A DNA stretch of 64,000 bases, taken from assembly GCF_003479605.1 (NCBI RefSeq), contig NZ_QUHR01000009.1, positions 52,164-116,163 of the forward strand. The letters are read 5' to 3'. Position numbers and translations under genes: made by a program. Each line of letters begins with the position of its first letter. The stretch's first letter is position 1. Positions 8,867 through 17,912 of the stretch are shown one piece after another. This stretch comes from Roseburia sp. AF12-17LB. Lineage in GTDB: Bacteria > Bacillota > Clostridia > Lachnospirales > Lachnospiraceae. The notes beneath the pieces are model-generated. The model was not told the DNA's origin, made no database searches, and saw only the letters and a program-made list of their open reading frames with translations.

Positions 8867-8928
8867 GCACATCCGATAAAATTTGCGGAGTATTCCATAG
8901 ATTTTATTGGGTGTGCTTCTTTTTTTTA
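8867..8928 (+). terminator. Terminator after the toxin-antitoxin operon
   Basis: GCACATCCGATAAAAT pairs with ATTTTATTGGGTGTGC around an 18-base loop and is followed by TTCTTTTTTTT. Confidence 0.85.
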
Positions 8929-8970
8929 CGATAACTCGAGAAAATCGCCAAGTGTATTTCTCGTAGTATG
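8928..8970 (+). repeat. Dispersed intergenic palindromic repeat, copy 3 (short form)
   Basis: ACGATAACTCGAGAAAATCG, then CCAAGTGTATTTCTCGTAGT, aligns with the 17551-17630 copy read on the other strand (CGATAACTTGAGAAACTCGC...). It directly follows the terminator T-run. Confidence 0.6.
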
Positions 8971-9006
8971 TTTGTTCCCCGAAAAGAACAAACGAAAACT
9001 GATTCA

Positions 9007-9039
9007 CCCATTGACATAGTAGGCGAATGGGTATATGAT
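9007..9039 (+). promoter_or_regulatory. Promoter and likely Rrf2 operator of the suf operon
   Basis: TTGACA (9011-9016), 17 bases, TATGAT (9034-9039). The -35 and spacer lie inside an inverted repeat CCCATT (9007-9012) / AATGGG (9026-9031), which would let the Rrf2 protein encoded just downstream block the promoter. Confidence 0.65.
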
Positions 9040-9071
9040 GCGAATGAACCAGAAAAGGAGGAATGCAGAGC

Positions 9072-9512
9072 ATGATTTCAACTAAAGGAAGGTATGCATT
9101 AAAGGTCATGGTCGAGCTGGCGGAGCATGATGCGGAAGAATATATTCCGTTAAAAGGAATTGCCGAGAAACTGAATATTTCCCAGAAATATTTAGAGAGT
9201 ATTTCGGCCATTCTTTCCAAGGGACATATGATAGAAGGTGTCAGCGGCAAGAAGGGCGGTTATCGTCTGAAGCGGAAACCGGAAGAATACAGGGTTGGTG
9301 ATATCCTGCGGCTGACAGAAGGAACGCTTGCACCGGTATCCTGCTTGAGAGAAGACCAGGAGCCATGTGAGAAATCAGATTCCTGCTGTACACTTCCAAT
9401 CTGGAAGGGACTGGCAGATTTGATAGATAAATATTTTGATGAAATGACGCTGGCGGATGTTCTGCAGTCGAAGCAGGAAGCGGAGAAGAAAGCAGCGAAG
9501 AAGAAACAATAG
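9072..9512 (+). CDS. Rrf2-family transcriptional regulator (IscR-like)
   Basis: 146-residue winged-helix regulator that heads the suf operon. The start is placed at ATG 9072 (MISTKGRYALKVMVELAEHD), the family N-terminus, 10 bases after GGAGG; the ATG at 9063 is too near the ribosome site. The helix-turn-helix covers roughly residues 22-55. Cysteines in the segment CLREDQEPCEKSDSCC near residues 92-107 match the Cys group that holds a [2Fe-2S] cluster in IscR-type members, so it probably senses Fe-S supply and represses rrf2-sufCBDSU. The Lys-rich C-terminal tail is not diagnostic. CymR-like sulfur control is the alternative, but the Cys group favours Fe-S sensing. Confidence 0.88.
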   Translation: MISTKGRYALKVMVELAEHDAEEYIPLKGIAEKLNISQKYLESISAILSKGHMIEGVSGKKGGYRLKRKPEEYRVGDILRLTEGTLAPVSCLREDQEPCEKSDSCCTLPIWKGLADLIDKYFDEMTLADVLQSKQEAEKKAAKKKQ

Positions 9513-9529
9513 ATGCAGGAGGAAGAAAA

Positions 9530-10273
9530 ATGAGCAAAGAATTACTTTTAGAGGTTAAAAATCTGAACGTCAGTGTAGAAGAAAAACATATTTTACATGA
9601 CGTAAATCTTGAAATAGGAAGACATGAGACACACGTACTGATGGGACCAAACGGAACCGGTAAATCTACACTGGGTTATACACTGGTTGGTAATCCACGT
9701 TATCAGGTAGAGAGCGGAGAGATCTTTTTCCAGGGAAAAAATATTACCGGAGAGCCGGTGAATGAACGCGCAAAGAGCGGCATGTTCTTATCTTTCCAGA
9801 ACCCACTGGAAGTACCAGGCGTTACCTTAAGTTCCTTTATCCGTAGTGCATTGGAACAGAAGACTGGAAAGAGAGTCCGTTTCTATGATTTTAAGAAAGA
9901 ACTGGCAGAGAAAATGAAACTTTTACAGATGGATCCGTCTTATGCAGAACGTGATTTGAATGTAGGATTTTCCGGCGGCGAAAAAAAGAAAGCTGAAATT
10001 TTACAGATGTTGATGTTAAAGCCGGAGCTTGCGATTCTGGATGAAACCGATTCCGGACTGGATGTAGATGCAGTAAGAACCGTATCAAAGGGAATCGAAG
10101 AATACCAGAAGAGCAGTAAGGGAAGCCTTTTGATTATTACACACAGCACCAAGATTTTAGAGGCATTACACGTAGATTTCACACACATCATGGTGGAAGG
10201 ACACATTGTTAAGACCGCAGATGCATCCCTGATTAATGAAGTAAACGAGAATGGTTTTGCAAAATACGAGTAA
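9530..10273 (+). CDS. sufC: Fe-S cluster assembly ATPase SufC
   Basis: ABC-type ATPase of the SufBCD scaffold that builds Fe-S clusters in the cytoplasm; it has no membrane partner. 247 residues, normal. Walker A is GPNGTGKST near residue 40, the ABC signature is FSGGEKKKAEILQ near residue 148 and Walker B is LAILDETDSGLD near residue 170, with the SufC-typical E-T-D-S-G-L-D and a His switch in IITHSTKIL. First of five suf genes after the regulator, 18 bases downstream of it, ribosome site AGGAGG. Confidence 0.97.
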   Translation: MSKELLLEVKNLNVSVEEKHILHDVNLEIGRHETHVLMGPNGTGKSTLGYTLVGNPRYQVESGEIFFQGKNITGEPVNERAKSGMFLSFQNPLEVPGVTLSSFIRSALEQKTGKRVRFYDFKKELAEKMKLLQMDPSYAERDLNVGFSGGEKKKAEILQMLMLKPELAILDETDSGLDVDAVRTVSKGIEEYQKSSKGSLLIITHSTKILEALHVDFTHIMVEGHIVKTADASLINEVNENGFAKYE

Positions 10274-10285
10274 GGAGTGTAAGGA

Positions 10286-11692
10286 ATGGAAGAGAAAAGC
10301 TATGTAGAAGATATCGACAGAAGCATATATGATATCCGGGACGATGAGAAGGATGCTTATAAGCTGAAAGAAGGTCTTACTCCTGAAATCGTAGAGCAGA
10401 TATCAAAAGAGAAAAATGACCCCGTCTGGATGCAGAATTTCCGTTTACAGTCTTTACAGATTTACAATGAAATGGAAGTGCCAGACTGGGGACCATCGAT
10501 TGAAGGACTGGATATGGACCATATCGTAACCTATGTCCGCCCAAACACAAGGATGAAGGGAAAATGGTCTGAGGTGCCAAAGGACATTAAAGATACCTTT
10601 GAACGTCTTGGAATCCCACAGGCAGAAAGAAAGTCACTGGCAGGTGTTGGCGCACAGTATGATTCCGAACTGGTTTATCATAATGTAAGAGAAGAAGTTG
10701 CCGCACAGGGCGTTATTTATACGGATTTGGAAAGTGCAATGCATGGTGAACATGCAGATATGATACAGAAGCACTTTATGAAGCTGGTAAAACCAAATGA
10801 CCACAAATTTGCAGCATTGCACGGTGCAGTCTGGTCCGGTGGTTCTTTCGTTTATGTGCCAAAGGGTGTGGACGTAGAGATTCCGCTGCAGTCCTATTTC
10901 AGACTGAATGCAAAAGGTGCCGGACAGTTTGAACACACATTGATTATCGTAGATGAGGGAGCATCTCTTCATTTCATCGAAGGATGTTCTGCACCAAAAT
11001 ATAATGTGGCCAATCTGCATGCAGGATGCGTGGAATTGTATGTTGGCAAGAATGCAAAACTTCGTTATTCCACCATCGAGAACTGGTCAAAGAATATGTA
11101 TAACTTAAATACCAAGCGGGCACTGGTAGAAGAGGGCGGAACCATTGAATGGGTATCCGGTTCCTTCGGTTCCCATGTATCTTATCTGTATCCGATGAGC
11201 GTCTTAAAAGGAAAGGGCGCCCGCATGGAATTTACCGGTGTAACTTTTGCAGGAAAAGGACAGAACCTTGATACCGGAGCCAAAGTGGTACACTGCGCAC
11301 CGGACACCAGCTCCTATATGAATACCCGTTCCATTTCCAAGGATGGTGGTATCAGTACTTTCCGTAGTTCCGTTGTGGTAACGAAGGAAGCGAAAGGCAC
11401 GAAGTCAGCAGTATCCTGTCAGTCTCTGATGTTAGATTCTGAGTCCCGTTCCGATACCATTCCGGCAATGGACATCCGTACCAAGGATGCTAATGTGGGA
11501 CATGAAGCCCAGATTGGAAACATCAGTGATGAAGCAATTTTTTATCTGATGTCAAGGGGCATGAGCGAAGAGGACGCAAGAGCCTGCATCGTCAGCGGAT
11601 TTGCGGATAATGTTTCCAAGGAACTGCCTTTAGAGTACGCATTGGAAATGAACAATTTGATTCGCCTTGAGATGAAGGGCAGCATAGGATAG
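10286..11692 (+). CDS. sufB: Fe-S cluster scaffold protein SufB
   Basis: 468-residue core of the SufBC2D scaffold, where clusters are assembled from sulfide delivered by SufS/SufU. It has the conserved N-terminal region (YDIRDDEKDAYKLKEGLT), the AALHGAVWSGGSFVYVPKGV segment near residue 170-190 that begins the beta-helix, and the FIEGCSAP and SGFADNVSKELPLEYALEMN segments. A conserved Cys pairs with Glu/His residues at the SufB-SufD interface in studied proteins; Cys-containing strands are present (VVHCAPDTSSY, SAVSCQSLMLDSESRSDT). 12 bases after sufC. Confidence 0.97.
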   Translation: MEEKSYVEDIDRSIYDIRDDEKDAYKLKEGLTPEIVEQISKEKNDPVWMQNFRLQSLQIYNEMEVPDWGPSIEGLDMDHIVTYVRPNTRMKGKWSEVPKDIKDTFERLGIPQAERKSLAGVGAQYDSELVYHNVREEVAAQGVIYTDLESAMHGEHADMIQKHFMKLVKPNDHKFAALHGAVWSGGSFVYVPKGVDVEIPLQSYFRLNAKGAGQFEHTLIIVDEGASLHFIEGCSAPKYNVANLHAGCVELYVGKNAKLRYSTIENWSKNMYNLNTKRALVEEGGTIEWVSGSFGSHVSYLYPMSVLKGKGARMEFTGVTFAGKGQNLDTGAKVVHCAPDTSSYMNTRSISKDGGISTFRSSVVVTKEAKGTKSAVSCQSLMLDSESRSDTIPAMDIRTKDANVGHEAQIGNISDEAIFYLMSRGMSEEDARACIVSGFADNVSKELPLEYALEMNNLIRLEMKGSIG

Positions 11693-11713
11693 CAGAAGGG
11701 ATGTGGAAAGAGC

Positions 11714-12790
11714 ATGGAACAAAATGTAAGTATGAAAATCAATGAATTGCCTTCTCCTACCTGGAACTGGCTGAAGGTAAATGAAACTCCGATAAAATGG
11801 AGCAATAAGATAGAACCTTGTGAGATTGCAACAGAGGGAGATGTAGTAGCTGCTGAAACAGAGCAGCTTTCGGACATTGAAACCGGTGCCGGAAGAGAAG
11901 CAGATGCAATCTTTGCAACAGAAAATACTGCAAAATATCAGATTCTTGCAGATAATGCAGGACAGGATAAAACCGTAAGACTGCACGTTTCCGGTAAAAA
12001 AGATGCACATACGGCAGGCTGTGTAGAGATAGTTGCAAAAGAAAACAGTACACTTACTGTTGTGATGGACAGCCGTGTGGCTCCGGATGCCACAAAAGAG
12101 GAAGACAGCACTGCAGAAGCATCTCTGGCAGTCCGTGTCAGAATGAAAGTCGAAAGCGGTGCATCTGTAAGATTAGTTCAGGTTCAGATGCCGCAGGAGC
12201 ATGAGACTTTATTAAGTGATATAGGCGGCAATTTAATTGGCGAGGGAGCAAAGGTGGAGTATATCCAGTTATTCCTTGGAAAAGGGAATCTCTATTCCGG
12301 ATGCCGCATGGATTTGAATGGAAAAGAAAGCAATTTTGCTACAGAGACCGGATATCTTGGTCAGGCACAGCAGATTTTAGACTATAATATGGTAGCTAAT
12401 CATTTTGGCGAGAAAACCATGAGCTATATTAATTCTGACGGAGCTCTTCGCGGACAGGCACATAAGGTTTTCCGCGGAACTATTGATTTTAAACGTGGTT
12501 CCTCCGGCGCAGAAGGACAGGAAGAGGAAAGCGTACTTCTGCTGGGTGATGATGTGGAAAATAAGACCATTCCGCTGATTTTATGTGCACAGGAAGACGT
12601 AAAGGGAAATCACGGAGCAACCATTGGAGAATTAGATGAAGATACCATGTTCTATTTTGGAGCAAGAGGTATTGATAAAGAAGCTGCAGAACGTATTGTG
12701 ACAGGTGCAAAATTGGAGCATATCTGTGATTTGATGAAGGATGAAGCAGCAGAAAAAATTGCGAAGGAAGCGCTGGAAGAGGTGATTTAG
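11714..12790 (+). CDS. sufD: Fe-S cluster assembly protein SufD
   Basis: 358-residue partner of SufB, less conserved as usual. The N-terminus has the PSPTWNWLKVNE motif common to SufD (residues about 10-21). The second half has the beta-helix with KVFRGTIDFKRGSSGAEGQE and then LLLGDDVENKTIPLILCAQE, followed by VKGNHGATIGELDEDTMFYF with the conserved His, and the C-terminal RGIDKEAAERIVTGAKLEHI. The order sufC-B-D-S-U and the TAG-N-ATG spacing to sufS confirm it. Confidence 0.93.
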   Translation: MEQNVSMKINELPSPTWNWLKVNETPIKWSNKIEPCEIATEGDVVAAETEQLSDIETGAGREADAIFATENTAKYQILADNAGQDKTVRLHVSGKKDAHTAGCVEIVAKENSTLTVVMDSRVAPDATKEEDSTAEASLAVRVRMKVESGASVRLVQVQMPQEHETLLSDIGGNLIGEGAKVEYIQLFLGKGNLYSGCRMDLNGKESNFATETGYLGQAQQILDYNMVANHFGEKTMSYINSDGALRGQAHKVFRGTIDFKRGSSGAEGQEEESVLLLGDDVENKTIPLILCAQEDVKGNHGATIGELDEDTMFYFGARGIDKEAAERIVTGAKLEHICDLMKDEAAEKIAKEALEEVI

Positions 12791-12791
12791 A

Positions 12792-14003
12792 ATGTACGAT
12801 TTTAAGAAGGATTTTCCTCTTTTTAAAGACCGGGATGTCATCTATCTTGACAATGCGGCAACCGCACAGAAGCCGGCATGCGTCATTGAAGCGGAAAAGG
12901 AATTTTATGAAAAACATAATGCCAATCCGCTGCGTGGATTCTATCCTTTGAGTCTGGAAGCAACCGATGCCTATGAGGCAGCGAGAAAAACAGTTCAGCA
13001 GTTTATCCATGCTGCCTCTGAGACAGAAATTATATTTACCAGAAATACCACAGAGAGCCTGAATTTAGTAGCGTACAGCTATGGCTTAAATAATCTTTGC
13101 CCGGAGGATGAAATCGTGGTTTCCATTATGGAACATCACAGCAATATGCTGCCGTGGCAGATGGTAGCAAGACAGACCGGAGCGAAGCTTATTTATCTGG
13201 AATGCGAAAAAGACGGTAGTTTAAGCGAAGCAAAGTTAGATGAAGCTTTCTCCGATAAAACAAGACTGGTGGCAATCACACAGGTGTCCAATGTGTTGGG
13301 ACGTCCAACACCGGTAGAGGAAATTGTGCGAAGAGCAAGAAAGAGCAATGCAGTAGTCGTGCTGGATGCAGCCCAGAGTTCCCCACATATGCCGATTGAT
13401 GTGCAGAAGCTGGATGTGGATTTCCTGGCATTTTCCGGTCACAAGTTAATGGGACCGATGGGAATTGGTGTCTTATATGGAAAGAAAAAACTTTTAAAGG
13501 CAATGCCGCCATTCCTTACCGGTGGAGAAATGATAGATTCTGTAACAAGAGACGGTGCAAAATATGCAGAGCTTCCGCACAAGTTTGAGGCAGGAACCGT
13601 CAATGCAGCAGGCGCAGTGGGACTGGCTGCCGCCATTGATTATATTAACAAAATCGGTTTTGAAACCATGCAGGAGCGGGAACTTACACTTACGAAAAGA
13701 GCCTTGGAAGGACTGAAAGCAATTCCAAAGGTTCATGTGCTGGGTTCGGAACTGGCAGAAGAGCATACCGGAATCCTGACATTTACCATTGAAGACGTGC
13801 ATCCGCATGATGTCAGTGCGGTATTGGAATCCGACGGTGTGGCTGTCCGTGCAGGTCATCATTGTGCACAGCCATTGTTAGAGTATCTGGGCGTCCGCTC
13901 CGCTACAAGAGCAAGCCTGATGTTCTACAATACAGAAGAAGAAGTCGATGCGCTGGTAAAAAGCGTGGCAGGAGTCAGAAGGAGAATGGGATATGGAGAG
14001 TAG
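12792..14003 (+). CDS. sufS: Cysteine desulfurase SufS
   Basis: 403-residue PLP enzyme that converts cysteine to alanine and carries the sulfur as a persulfide for Fe-S assembly. IYLDNAATAQKP opens the fold, EHHSNMLPWQ is the cofactor-ring His motif, the PLP Lys is in FSGHKLMGPMGIGVLYG near residue 222 and the persulfide Cys is in RAGHHCAQPLLEYLG near residue 357, the group II (SufS) pattern. It starts one base after the sufD stop and overlaps sufU by 11 bases, indicating coupled translation. Confidence 0.96.
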   Translation: MYDFKKDFPLFKDRDVIYLDNAATAQKPACVIEAEKEFYEKHNANPLRGFYPLSLEATDAYEAARKTVQQFIHAASETEIIFTRNTTESLNLVAYSYGLNNLCPEDEIVVSIMEHHSNMLPWQMVARQTGAKLIYLECEKDGSLSEAKLDEAFSDKTRLVAITQVSNVLGRPTPVEEIVRRARKSNAVVVLDAAQSSPHMPIDVQKLDVDFLAFSGHKLMGPMGIGVLYGKKKLLKAMPPFLTGGEMIDSVTRDGAKYAELPHKFEAGTVNAAGAVGLAAAIDYINKIGFETMQERELTLTKRALEGLKAIPKVHVLGSELAEEHTGILTFTIEDVHPHDVSAVLESDGVAVRAGHHCAQPLLEYLGVRSATRASLMFYNTEEEVDALVKSVAGVRRRMGYGE

Positions 14004-14421
14004 AAGTTTTTATAATGAAATCCTTACCGAACACAATATTCACCCGGAGTTCAAGCATGACCTTCCGGATGCCGACCTGGTATTAGAGGGCGTGAATCCA
14101 AACTGCGGAGATGATATCTTTTTAAAATTAAAATTAGATGGCGATGAAATCGTAGATGGTGCATTTGTAGGAGATGGCTGCGCTATTTCCCAGGCATCTG
14201 CCGATATTATGCTGGGCATGATTGTCGGAAAGAAGAAAGAGGAAGCACTGCATTTAGGAGAATTATTCTTAAAAATGATTAAAGGAGAAGCTTCGGATGA
14301 AGAAATCGACGAGCTGGAAGAAGCTTCGGCATTAAAGGATATTTCCCATATGCCTGCCCGGGTAAAATGTGCCGTATTAGGCTGGCATACCTTAGAAGAA
14401 ATGTTAAATGATGAGGTTTGA
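13993..14421 (+). CDS. sufU: Zinc-dependent sulfurtransferase SufU
   Basis: 142-residue SufU, which in Firmicutes accepts sulfur from SufS and passes it to SufB. The three conserved Cys (NPNCGDD, GDGCAISQASA, RVKCAVLGWHTLEEML) and the Asp in the first motif are the zinc ligands; the insertion between the second and third Cys separates it from IscU. It overlaps the sufS end by 11 bases. Last gene of the operon. Confidence 0.95.
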   Translation: MESRSFYNEILTEHNIHPEFKHDLPDADLVLEGVNPNCGDDIFLKLKLDGDEIVDGAFVGDGCAISQASADIMLGMIVGKKKEEALHLGELFLKMIKGEASDEEIDELEEASALKDISHMPARVKCAVLGWHTLEEMLNDEV

Positions 14422-14450
14422 TATAAAAGAATACGCTTGCAAAATAAGGA

Positions 14451-14479
14451 TTGTTAGAAAAAGAAAGATAGTGTATAAT
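14451..14479 (+). promoter_or_regulatory. Promoter upstream of the CapA-like gene
   Basis: TTGTTA (14451-14456), 17-base spacer, TATAAT (14474-14479), 60 bases before the proposed start codon. Confidence 0.65.
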
Positions 14480-14538
14480 GTTATCGGCAATAAAGCAGGA
14501 CACAAGAGACGAAAGAGGAGTTGAGCGAGGATACCGAT

Positions 14539-15951
14539 TTGAGAAGAAAAGCTTTGCAGATGGCAGGGATAGGAATATTGTTGTTTGGAATGGTTTGCAG
14601 TGGATGTGACAGGAAAGCGCAGGTAAATGCAGAACCGGAAAGCAGCGAGAAAATAGAATATGCAGTGACGGAAACGGAAGAAGTCTCTACAGAGACGAAG
14701 AAGCTGGTGATAGAAGATTTGGATGATGCATACGAAGCACTGCTGGATTCCTGCAGCAAAGAATTTATCGGGGATTATCGGATTGACGAAAGTTTCTTAA
14801 ACTGGGTTTATGCCAATTACGGAAAAGAAGCAGTATTAAATATTGCACAGGAGTCTCAGGAAGACCAGAATGTAAATGTCTGGTACGAAGAGACCGGAAA
14901 TTCCATACATGTGCTGTGGCTTCTTTATTGTCAGGACACCGGCATGAATGAAGAGGATTTGCAGCAGGTTTACTGGAAGACATGCAGCTCTGAGGATGAG
15001 ATGGTGCTGGATTTTACCGGCGATATTAATTTTGCAGAAGGCTGGGGCACAACGGAACACATGGATGGACAGCCAAATGGAATCAATGACTGCTTTTCCA
15101 AAGATTTATTGCAGGAAATGAATAATGCAGACATTATGATGATAAACAATGAGTTCACCTACAGTACAAGAGGGGAACCTTTAGCTGGCAAGGATTATAC
15201 TTTCCGGGCAGATCCAAAGCGTGTCGCATTATTGGAAACATTTGGAACAGATATTGTCAGTCTTGCCAATAATCATGTCTATGACTATGGCGAAGCTGCA
15301 TTGATTGATACCATAGATACACTGGAAGAAGCAGGAATTCCGTATGTAGGAGCAGGAAAAGATTTAAAGGATGCCATGCGTCCGGTATATTTTGTGGCAA
15401 ATGGAAAGAAAATAGCAATTGTATCAGCTACACAGATTGAACGCTCTTTAAATTATACGAAGGAAGCAACTGAGACGACACCGGGCGTGTTAAAGACCTT
15501 AAATCCGGACAAGTTTCTGAAAGTAATAGAAGAAGCAAGAGACAACAGCGATTATGTGATTGCTTTTGTACACTGGGGAACAGAAGGAAATAACTATTTT
15601 GGTTCCGACCAGGTGGCTCTTGCAAAACAGTTTGTGGAAGCCGGTGTGGATGTCATTATCGGCGGACATACCCATTGCCTGCAGGGCATGGAATATATGG
15701 ATGGCGTGCCGATTATCTACAGTCTTGGCAATTTCTGGTTTTCGGCTTCAACATTAGATACCGGTTTATCCCAGGTAATCATCCGGGATGACGGAACTAT
15801 TGATTTCCGATTTCTGCCGTGTATACAGAAAAATTATAAGACTTCGCTGGTGACAGATGAAAGTGAGAAAAGACGTATTTTTGATTTTATGGAATCCCTC
15901 TCCGTGGAAATTACCATAGATGATGATGGTTATGTGACAGCAACGGAGTAA
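14539..15951 (+). CDS. CapA-family (poly-gamma-glutamate synthesis type) exported protein
   Basis: About 470 residues. The start is set at TTG 14539 (LRRKALQMAGIGILLFGMVC), since GCGAGG lies 8 bases upstream; a TTG at 14521 abuts GAGGAG too closely. The N-terminus is a signal peptide and SGC at its end may be a lipoprotein site, although the lipobox is imperfect. The catalytic-like domain starts at DFTGDINFAEG and has NNEFTYSTRG, SLANNHVYDYGEAAL, FVHWGTEGNNYF and GGHTHCLQGMEYMDGVPIIY, the metallophosphatase-like CapA fold. Members act at the cell surface in capsule or PGA handling; the substrate here is unknown. Confidence 0.88.
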   Translation: MRRKALQMAGIGILLFGMVCSGCDRKAQVNAEPESSEKIEYAVTETEEVSTETKKLVIEDLDDAYEALLDSCSKEFIGDYRIDESFLNWVYANYGKEAVLNIAQESQEDQNVNVWYEETGNSIHVLWLLYCQDTGMNEEDLQQVYWKTCSSEDEMVLDFTGDINFAEGWGTTEHMDGQPNGINDCFSKDLLQEMNNADIMMINNEFTYSTRGEPLAGKDYTFRADPKRVALLETFGTDIVSLANNHVYDYGEAALIDTIDTLEEAGIPYVGAGKDLKDAMRPVYFVANGKKIAIVSATQIERSLNYTKEATETTPGVLKTLNPDKFLKVIEEARDNSDYVIAFVHWGTEGNNYFGSDQVALAKQFVEAGVDVIIGGHTHCLQGMEYMDGVPIIYSLGNFWFSASTLDTGLSQVIIRDDGTIDFRFLPCIQKNYKTSLVTDESEKRRIFDFMESLSVEITIDDDGYVTATE

Positions 15952-15991
15952 TCCGTTTCAATAGAAGATTTTAAAGAAAAGAGGAAAAAAC

Positions 15992-17533
15992 ATGAGTAAA
16001 AAACCAACCGTATTGATGATTTTAGATGGTTTTGGTCTGAATGACAAAACTGAGGGTAATGCAGTAGCCCAGGCAAACAAGCCAAACATTGATGCACTGA
16101 TGAAAGATTATCCATGGGTAAAAGGAAATGCCAGTGGACTTGCCGTAGGACTTCCGGACGGACAGATGGGTAACTCCGAAGTAGGACATATGAACATGGG
16201 TGCAGGAAGAATTGTATACCAGGAATTAACCAGAATTACCAAAGAAATCGAAGATGGAGATTTCTTTAAAAACGAAGCATTGCTTGCCGGCATGAAAAAT
16301 GTAAAAGACAACGGTTCTGCACTTCATTTATATGGATTATTATCCGATGGTGGAGTTCACAGCCACATTACACATTTATTCGGACTTCTGGAAATGGCAA
16401 AAAAAGAGGGCTTAGACAAAGTATATGTACATTGCTTCTTAGACGGCCGTGATACCGCACCTACTTCCGGAAAAGGATTTATCGAAGAACTGGAAGCAAA
16501 AATGAAAGAAATCGGTGTTGGTGAAATCGCAACCATCAACGGACGTTACTATGCAATGGACCGTGACAACCGTTGGGATCGTGTAGAAAAAGCATATAAA
16601 GCAATTACAGAAGGTGTTGGCGAGACAGCAGACAGCGCTGTTGCAGCAATTGATGCATCTTATGCAAAAGATGTAACAGACGAGTTCGTAGTTCCGACTG
16701 TAATTATGAAAAATGGTGCTCCAACTGCAACCGTACAGGATAACGATACCATTATCTTCTTTAACTTCCGTCCTGACCGTGCAAGAGAGATTACCAGAGC
16801 ATTCTGTGCAGATGAGTTCGACGGATTTGACAGAGGCGCAAGAAAGAACGTAACTTATGTATGTTTCACAGAATACGATGGAACCATTCCAAACAAAACC
16901 GTTGCATTCCACAAGGTAGAACTTACCAATACATTTGGACAGTTCCTTGCAGACAATGGCAAGACTCAGGCAAGAATCGCTGAGACTGAGAAATATGCTC
17001 ATGTAACCTTTTTCTTCAACGGTGGTGTAGAGGAGCCAAACAAAGGCGAAGAAAGAATTCTGGTAAAATCTCCAAAGGTAGCAACCTATGATTTGAAACC
17101 GGAAATGAGTGCATACGAAGTATGTGATAAATTAGTAGATGCCATCAAATCTGAAAAATATGATGTAATCGTAATCAACTTTGCTAACCCGGATATGGTT
17201 GGACATACCGGAGTTCAGGCTGCAGCAATCAAGGCAGTAGAAGCAGTTGATGAGTGCGTAGGCAAAGCTGTTGCAGCATTAAAGGAGGTTGACGGACAGA
17301 TGTTCATCTGCGCAGACCACGGAAATGCAGAGCAGTTAATCGATTATGAAACAGGCGAACCATTTACAGCACATACTACCAATCCGGTACCATTCATTCT
17401 GGTAAATGCAGACCCTGCATACGGTTTAAGAGAGGGTGGATGTCTTGCAGATATCGCTCCTACATTAATCGAGCTGATGGGAATGGAACAGCCAAAAGAA
17501 ATGACAGGGAAATCTTTATTAATCAAAAAATAA
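15992..17533 (+). CDS. gpmI: 2,3-bisphosphoglycerate-independent phosphoglycerate mutase
   Basis: Glycolytic enzyme moving phosphate between C3 and C2 of glycerate; needs two Mn2+. 513 residues, standard. The alkaline-phosphatase-like metal site opens with [11 protein letters not shown], the phosphoserine nucleophile is in [15 protein letters not shown] near residue 63, [24 protein letters not shown] and NFRPDRARE contact substrate, and [17 protein letters not shown] ([13 protein letters not shown]) and [12 protein letters not shown] complete the metal ligands. It carries its own terminator and follows the CapA-like gene. Confidence 0.98.
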   Translation: MSKKPTVLMILDGFGLNDKTEGNAVAQANKPNIDALMKDYPWVKGNASGLAVGLPDGQMGNSEVGHMNMGAGRIVYQELTRITKEIEDGDFFKNEALLAGMKNVKDNGSALHLYGLLSDGGVHSHITHLFGLLEMAKKEGLDKVYVHCFLDGRDTAPTSGKGFIEELEAKMKEIGVGEIATINGRYYAMDRDNRWDRVEKAYKAITEGVGETADSAVAAIDASYAKDVTDEFVVPTVIMKNGAPTATVQDNDTIIFFNFRPDRAREITRAFCADEFDGFDRGARKNVTYVCFTEYDGTIPNKTVAFHKVELTNTFGQFLADNGKTQARIAETEKYAHVTFFFNGGVEEPNKGEERILVKSPKVATYDLKPEMSAYEVCDKLVDAIKSEKYDVIVINFANPDMVGHTGVQAAAIKAVEAVDECVGKAVAALKEVDGQMFICADHGNAEQLIDYETGEPFTAHTTNPVPFILVNADPAYGLREGGCLADIAPTLIELMGMEQPKEMTGKSLLIKK

Positions 17534-17550
17534 GACCGTAAGGGCGAAAT

Positions 17551-17630
17551 GCAAACTACGAGAAACACGCTTTGCGAGTTTCTCAAGTTATCGCAGTGCT
17601 TGGCAAATCTGCATGCAAGCATGCAATTTA
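17551..17630 (-). repeat. Dispersed intergenic palindromic repeat, copy 4 (long form, reversed)
   Basis: Read on the minus strand it runs GCATGCTTGCATGCAGATTT, a 10-base link, CGATAACTTGAGAAACTCGC, AAAGCGTGTTTCTCGTAGTT. It holds a strong hairpin (GAGAAAC-CG / CG-GTTTCTC) and a second self-complementary GCATGCNNGCATGC block. Copy 1 matches it over 80 bases. Confidence 0.75.
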
Positions 17631-17650
17631 TCTCGCTACTCGCGTAAATA

Positions 17651-17691
17651 AAAAGATTCTGTATCTCAAGTGTAAGGTACAGAATCTTTTG
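17651..17691 (+). terminator. Terminator after gpmI
   Basis: AAAAGATTCTGTA pairs with TACAGAATCTTTT around a 14-base loop; the arms supply the A and T tracts for both directions. Confidence 0.85.
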
Positions 17692-17817
17692 CTATAGATA
17701 AGTATTTTCCAACACATATATTAATAATACTTATAAATAGAAAATATTAGACAAAAAAACTAATAAATTTCGCTCATTTTTCTATATGGGGCAAAAGGCG
17801 CACTTCGCCCAAATTCA

Positions 17818-17847
17818 TTGACTTTCTAAAAGGCACTGTATTATAAT
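17818..17847 (+). promoter_or_regulatory. Promoter of purC
   Basis: TTGACT (17818-17823), 18-base spacer, TATAAT (17842-17847), 65 bases before the start. No purine riboswitch fold was recognised in the leader. Confidence 0.7.
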
Positions 17848-17912
17848 TTTCCAGTAGTGTTTTTTATTACAACAAAAATTTGCGAAAGCATAAAATGGAG
17901 GACAAAAGCAGT

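Noticed and set aside
17530-17880. Purine riboswitch before purC
   Set aside because: The gap is explained by repeat copy 4, the gpmI terminator and a plain promoter; no purine-aptamer core was found.
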